This document shows, in pieces, positions 4,993 to 8,347 of a DNA stretch of 8,347 bases. Source of the DNA: CBDVBD01 sp965372135 (GTDB lineage Bacteria > Electryoneota > RPQS01 > CBDVBD01); the NCBI GenBank assembly GCA_965372135.1, contig CBDVBD010000146.1, positions 1 to 8,347 on the forward strand, in the 5' to 3' direction. Position numbers and translations under genes: made by a program. Position 1 is the first letter of the stretch, and the number at the start of each line of letters is the position of its first letter. The notes under the pieces are model-generated. The model was not told the origin of the DNA. It saw only the letters and a list, made by a program, of their open reading frames with translations, and searched no databases.

Positions 4993-7089
4993 CTATGGAT
5001 TAGACTGATCGCGATGGGGTTTAGGTCTTGTGTTTCGTTCTGACGGAGTTCCTTTTCTTATATCGGATTCGGGGTTTTTTGTTGAGTTTCTTGGGTGTCG
5101 ATTGTAGGTACGGGCAAATTTGGGTTGAGTCTGTTTTCCCCGATAGGGTTTGCGAGGTCCGGTGCCTTTTCGAGGTTTCCGGCGGGGATGTTTTTTTGGC
5201 GCGATGGACTGACCGCTCATTATTCTATCAATGTTGTTACCGTCCAGGATTTCATGTTCCAGGAGGGCTTCCGCCAATCTGTGTAATTTTTCGGTATTTT
5301 CTTGGAGCAAGCTTTTAGCGCGTTTTTCGGCGGAAATTACTATTTTTTTGATTTCAGCGTCGATTTCCTGGGCGGTTTTTTCGCTATAATCGCGATGTTG
5401 GGCGATTTCCCGCCCTAAGAAGATTTCTTCTTGCTTCTTCCCGAAGGATAGCGGTCCTATTTTTTCGGACATACCCCAATCACAGACCATGGCTCGTGCG
5501 ATGTCAGTGGCGTGTCGGATGTCGTTAGCAGCGCCGGTGGTCAGCTTGTTGTATATGATGCTTTCTGCGGCGCGACCGCCCAGAATATAGGTTAATTTCG
5601 CTTCACAGTATTCCCGGGAACGGATGAATTTCTCTTCCGGCAGGTAGTGAGTTAGCCCCAATGCTTGACCTCGAGGGATTATAGTGACTTTGTGTACCGG
5701 GTCGGTGCCGGGGATAAGTTTGGCGACCAAAGCGTGACCGGATTCGTGATAGGCGGTGATTTTCTTTTCTTCCTCATCCAATAGGAAACTTTTACGCTCC
5801 ATGCCCATCATAATCTTATCTTTGGCGCTTTCGAACGACGACATAGTTACGTATTTGGAGCCCCGTCTGGCGGCAAGCAATGCAGCTTCGTTGCAGATAT
5901 TCGCTAAGTCAGCGCCGGACATACCGGGAGTGCCTTTGGCAAGGACTTCCAGGCTAACGTCTCTGCCCAAGGGGATTTTACGGGTGTGGACTTTCAGGAT
6001 GCCTTCACGACCTTTGACGTCGGGTAATCCGACCACAACCTGACGGTCGAAACGCCCAGGACGCATCAAGGCAGGGTCCAGGACATCGGGACGGTTGGTG
6101 GCGGCTAACAGGATTACGCCTTCGTTGGATTCAAAGCCGTCCATTTCCACTAAGAGCTGGTTCAGAGTCTGTTCGCGTTCATCGTGTCCGCCGCCTAATC
6201 CAGCGCCACGATGGCGTCCGACAGCATCGATTTCGTCGATGAAGATGATACAGGGTGCATGCTTTTTGCCCTGTTCGAAGAGGTCGCGGACACGGGAAGC
6301 GCCCACACCCACGAACATCTCCACGAAATCGGCACCGGACATGGAGAAGAATGGTACGTTGGCTTCGCCGGCAACGGCGCGGGCTAACAGGGTTTTTCCA
6401 GTCCCCGGTGCACCAAGCAGCAACGCACCTTTGGGGATTTTTCCGCCCAATCGGGAAAATCTCTTGGGGTCTTTAAGGAACGCGATGATTTCTTTCAGTT
6501 CTTCTTTGGCTTCATCGGCACCGGCAACATCATCGAAGGTGACTTTGGGCATGCTGTCAGTGATTAATTTTGCCTTGCTCTTGCCGAAGGAGAATACCCC
6601 CCTGGGACCGCCGCTTTGTAAGCGGCGCATAAAAAATAACCAGACGCCAATCAGGACAATCCAGGGCAGGAAATTGATGAAATAACTCATCAGATTTGGG
6701 GTCATGATCTTGAAATCAACTTCCACCCCTTTTTCTTTCCAACGATCCAACATTTCCTGGTCCATGTATGGCGGTAGGGTGGTCTTAAACCGTCCGTATT
6801 CGCCATCTACAGTGCCGCCCACTTGAAATTGTCCATGGAATTCCCGATCAACAACGGTGCCTCCACGAATCTCCCCTTTGTCCAACATTTTCTGGAAATC
6901 AGAATAGGTAATGGACTTTTCTTTGGGTTCGCCCATTTGGATCAGTTGGGCGATAACAATGGTACCCAGGATGATCAGGATCCAGAACGATAGAGTTCGG
7001 GTCGCTTTTTTCCACTCGAATTTATCGTCAGAGCCCTTGCCTTTGCCTTTGCCTTTGGGTGATTGCTCTGAGTTCTTGTTTTCATTCAT
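4993..7089 (-). CDS. ftsH: ATP-dependent zinc metalloprotease FtsH with basic C-terminal tail
   Basis: FtsH is a hexameric inner-membrane AAA+ protease that extracts and degrades membrane and short-lived cytosolic proteins. The 698 residues hold a Lys-Gly-rich N-terminus (12-19), TM1 (33-51), an extracytoplasmic domain (52-136), TM2 (137-154), and an AAA module with Walker A GAPGTGKT (226-233), pore loop MFVG (258-261), Walker B IIFIDEID (281-288) and second region of homology ATNRPDVLDPALMRPGRFDR (330-349). The protease has HESGH (448-452), with the third zinc ligand D523 in TTGAANDIRHAT. All catalytic residues are intact. Residues 631-698 are unusual: 22 Lys or Arg against 4 acidic residues, with 12 prolines, probably disordered. 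The ATG at 7089 overlaps the hpt stop as ATGA and has AAGGAG 11 bases upstream. The tilS-hpt-ftsH order is classic. Confidence 0.98.
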   Translation of the reverse strand: MNENKNSEQSPKGKGKGKGSDDKFEWKKATRTLSFWILIILGTIVIAQLIQMGEPKEKSITYSDFQKMLDKGEIRGGTVVDREFHGQFQVGGTVDGEYGRFKTTLPPYMDQEMLDRWKEKGVEVDFKIMTPNLMSYFINFLPWIVLIGVWLFFMRRLQSGGPRGVFSFGKSKAKLITDSMPKVTFDDVAGADEAKEELKEIIAFLKDPKRFSRLGGKIPKGALLLGAPGTGKTLLARAVAGEANVPFFSMSGADFVEMFVGVGASRVRDLFEQGKKHAPCIIFIDEIDAVGRHRGAGLGGGHDEREQTLNQLLVEMDGFESNEGVILLAATNRPDVLDPALMRPGRFDRQVVVGLPDVKGREGILKVHTRKIPLGRDVSLEVLAKGTPGMSGADLANICNEAALLAARRGSKYVTMSSFESAKDKIMMGMERKSFLLDEEEKKITAYHESGHALVAKLIPGTDPVHKVTIIPRGQALGLTHYLPEEKFIRSREYCEAKLTYILGGRAAESIIYNKLTTGAANDIRHATDIARAMVCDWGMSEKIGPLSFGKKQEEIFLGREIAQHRDYSEKTAQEIDAEIKKIVISAEKRAKSLLQENTEKLHRLAEALLEHEILDGNNIDRIMSGQSIAPKKHPRRKPRKGTGPRKPYRGKQTQPKFARTYNRHPRNSTKNPESDIRKGTPSERNTRPKPHRDQSNP
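7034..7057 (-). repeat. In-frame hexanucleotide repeat encoding Lys-Gly in ftsH
   Basis: On the minus strand this is one AAGGGC-type unit and three perfect AAAGGC units in tandem. They encode alternating Lys-Gly at FtsH residues 12-19, just before the first membrane helix. Because the unit is six bases, copy-number change would keep the frame and only lengthen or shorten the basic N-terminal segment. I cannot tell from one sequence whether it varies. Confidence 0.8.
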
Positions 7090-7715
7090 GAAATATCCAG
7101 CTCCTTCCCCTTCAGAACATCGGCATTGCGTAATACATATACATCTTTAAGGTTGCGCCATTTTTGAGCATGATCTAACCCGTATCCGATGATAAAGTCA
7201 TTGGGGATTTCGAATCCCACGTAGTCGATGGGGAAATCCAATGTGACGTTGTCCGGTTTCATGAACAGAGTCATGAATTTCAGGCTGGTGGGCGCTTCCG
7301 CCATAAATTTTTGCCGCAGGTATCGGATTGATAATCCGGAATCCACGATGTCTTCGACGATTAAAATATGGCGGTCTTTTACCTGGCAGTCGAAATCCTT
7401 TTTTATGGTGACCACTCCGCTGCTTCTCATAGCTTTTTCATAGCTGGAGATTTTAATGAAGTCCATTTCACTGGGGATAGTCACTTCACGGATCAGGTCC
7501 GCCAGAAAAATAAAGCTGCCGTTTAATACACCAATTAGAATCGGGTTCAAGCCAATGTATTCTCTATTGATACAGTCAGCCAATTCCTTGACTTTTTGCT
7601 GGATACGCTGACGAGAGATCAGAGTAGTGAATTCCAAGTCTCCATCAACCACAACCCGGTCGGAAATTGGTTGCTGAGTGTCGATTCGTGTGGTTAGACA
7701 ATTGGTTTCGGACAT
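7086..7715 (-). CDS. hpt: Hypoxanthine(-guanine) phosphoribosyltransferase
   Basis: Hpt joins hypoxanthine or guanine to PRPP to give IMP or GMP in cytosolic purine salvage. The 209 residues contain the type I PRTase signatures: the VLNGSF loop (63-68), the SSYEKA flexible-loop region (90-95), the PRPP-binding LIVEDIVDSGLS (118-129, acidic pair E121 and D122) and, near the end, GYGLDHAQKWRNL (177-189), which holds the base-site and metal-site residues. The loop has Asn where many homologues have Lys (VLKGSF); the Asn form is common in Bacteroidetes-like lineages as I recall. Residues 1-27 extend beyond the usual start and look poorly conserved. The ATG at 7715 follows the tilS stop by 19 bases, with only a weak ribosome site. 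The stop overlaps the ftsH ATG. Exact base preference (hypoxanthine versus guanine) cannot be read from sequence. Confidence 0.95.
   Translation of the reverse strand: MSETNCLTTRIDTQQPISDRVVVDGDLEFTTLISRQRIQQKVKELADCINREYIGLNPILIGVLNGSFIFLADLIREVTIPSEMDFIKISSYEKAMRSSGVVTIKKDFDCQVKDRHILIVEDIVDSGLSIRYLRQKFMAEAPTSLKFMTLFMKPDNVTLDFPIDYVGFEIPNDFIIGYGLDHAQKWRNLKDVYVLRNADVLKGKELDIS
7101..7106 (-). promoter_or_regulatory. Shine-Dalgarno of ftsH
   Basis: Read on the minus strand it is AAGGAG, 11 bases before the ftsH ATG at 7089 and inside the last codons of hpt. The spacing is slightly long. It allows ftsH its own ribosome loading in addition to coupling through the ATGA overlap. Confidence 0.65.
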
Positions 7716-7734
7716 AACATCACATAAATTAGGG

Positions 7735-8347
7735 CTAATTTGTCTTTACGGGTTCCAATGGAAAGATATTAAGTTGTACTACTCGTTTAGTGTTTTCAGT
7801 AATTCGTGCGTGATGGTCAATGCGATATCCGACCAACCAAGCGATTTTGCCGCCGACTTCTAATACTAGTACCCGATCCTTATCGCATCTTGGAGTTTTT
7901 TTATCCACCAGAAAATCGGATATTTTTCGGGTACCAGCTGCTCCCAATGGATGGAAACGATCACCGGGCTGCCAAGGGCGCAGTGTCCAAGGCTCAGGCA
8001 GCATATCCAAGTCCATCCATTCGACGAAGGGGTCCGGAAGGTGTTTCACAGCCGTTTTTGGAACTTCCCAGGCTTTGAATTCTACGCCCAATGATTGACA
8101 GGTGTAGTTTCCTATCCCAACCTGTTGTGATTCCGGTTTCAGTGCTGTTTCCGGTACCAGGATCAGCCGGTCACGGTCGCGCAACAAACGTACCCGGTTC
8201 GGAAGTTCCACCCATTTACCGGTTTTACCGTCGCCGGACAGATGTGATACCTGGCGTAAGTGATACCGCCGTAAGGATATGGAACACCCTATAGCTACCT
8301 GTAGTGCTTCCTGAAGCCAAAACTTCCTTATTATATCAAGATAAGAG
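7735..8347 (-). CDS. tilS: tRNA(Ile)-lysidine synthase, C-terminal part (5' end beyond window)
   Basis: TilS uses ATP and lysine to turn cytidine 34 of tRNA-Ile(CAU) into lysidine, so that it reads AUA and is charged with isoleucine. The window holds the last 203 residues; the frame is open to the right edge, and the PP-loop ATPase half with its SGGxDS motif lies outside. The visible part begins in the middle linker domain (LRRYHLRQVSHLSGDGKTGK-type sequence, about 25-44). It ends with the TilS C-terminal domain: TLRPWQPGDRFHPLG (121-135), KISDFLVDKK (141-150), DRVLVL (157-162) and WLVGYRID (170-177), all diagnostic. A methionine at 8211 is internal and not the start. The TAG stop is 19 bases before hpt, as in the conserved tilS-hpt-ftsH cluster. 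Confidence 0.95.
   Translation of the reverse strand, partial: SYLDIIRKFWLQEALQVAIGCSISLRRYHLRQVSHLSGDGKTGKWVELPNRVRLLRDRDRLILVPETALKPESQQVGIGNYTCQSLGVEFKAWEVPKTAVKHLPDPFVEWMDLDMLPEPWTLRPWQPGDRFHPLGAAGTRKISDFLVDKKTPRCDKDRVLVLEVGGKIAWLVGYRIDHHARITENTKRVVQLNIFPLEPVKTN

Noticed and set aside
6095..6685. Plus-strand open frame of 196 codons opposite the ftsH ATPase region
   Set aside because: Ser/Pro/Arg-rich low-information sequence, antisense to the invariant Walker and SRH region of FtsH; no protein family resemblance.
1..8347. tRNA/rRNA genes, CRISPR arrays, insertion sequences, attachment sites or defence genes
   Set aside because: None seen on either strand; the window is filled by housekeeping genes and two membrane proteins, with no long direct or inverted repeats noticed.

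Overview
This window is a gene-dense stretch of a bacterial chromosome. All nine recognisable genes lie on the minus strand. In transcription order (right to left) they are tilS (3' part only), hpt, ftsH, a small PEGA-domain membrane protein, folE, a two-TM TPR membrane protein, folP, rimI and accD (5' part only, but nearly complete). No RNA genes, insertion sequences, CRISPR arrays or phage genes are visible. Almost every base is coding; the only gap longer than about 32 bases is 112 bases between folE and the TPR gene.

Organism: the run tilS-hpt-ftsH is an old, widely conserved bacterial gene order. Three features suggest, but do not prove, a Gram-negative member of the FCB group or a nearby candidate phylum such as Marinimicrobia or Calditrichota: the HPRT variant with Asn in the VLNGSF motif, the TilS C-terminal domain style, and the TPR and PEGA membrane proteins. 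GC content is moderate, and nothing in base composition marks any gene as recently acquired.

Right part (4993-8347): TilS makes lysidine at the wobble base of tRNA-Ile2. Hpt salvages hypoxanthine and guanine. FtsH is the membrane AAA+ zinc protease; here it carries a Lys-Gly hexanucleotide repeat near its N-terminus and a strikingly basic, proline-rich C-terminal tail. hpt and ftsH overlap by ATGA.

Middle (2097-4960): the PEGA protein overlaps folE by 44 bases. FolE looks like GTP cyclohydrolase I with its zinc and catalytic residues intact, but three basic residues that in the E. coli enzyme contact the substrate triphosphate are replaced by Asn, Asn and Gln. After the 112-base gap, which holds a perfect 6-bp dyad, comes a 509-residue protein with two membrane helices, a TolB/CsgG-like domain and about seven TPRs.

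Left part (1-2100): folP (dihydropteroate synthase), rimI (N-alpha-acetyltransferase) and accD (carboxyltransferase beta subunit) are tightly packed, joined by TTGA, 23-base and GTGA overlaps. All three non-ATG starts in the window (two TTG, one GTG) fall downstream of the 112-base gap.

Overall this is a core housekeeping region: tRNA modification, purine salvage, membrane proteolysis, pterin/folate synthesis, ribosomal protein acetylation and fatty acid synthesis. I do not see a new defence or mobile system. The items most worth a second look are the altered FolE active site, the basic FtsH tail, and the two uncharacterised membrane proteins placed beside ftsH and the folate genes.
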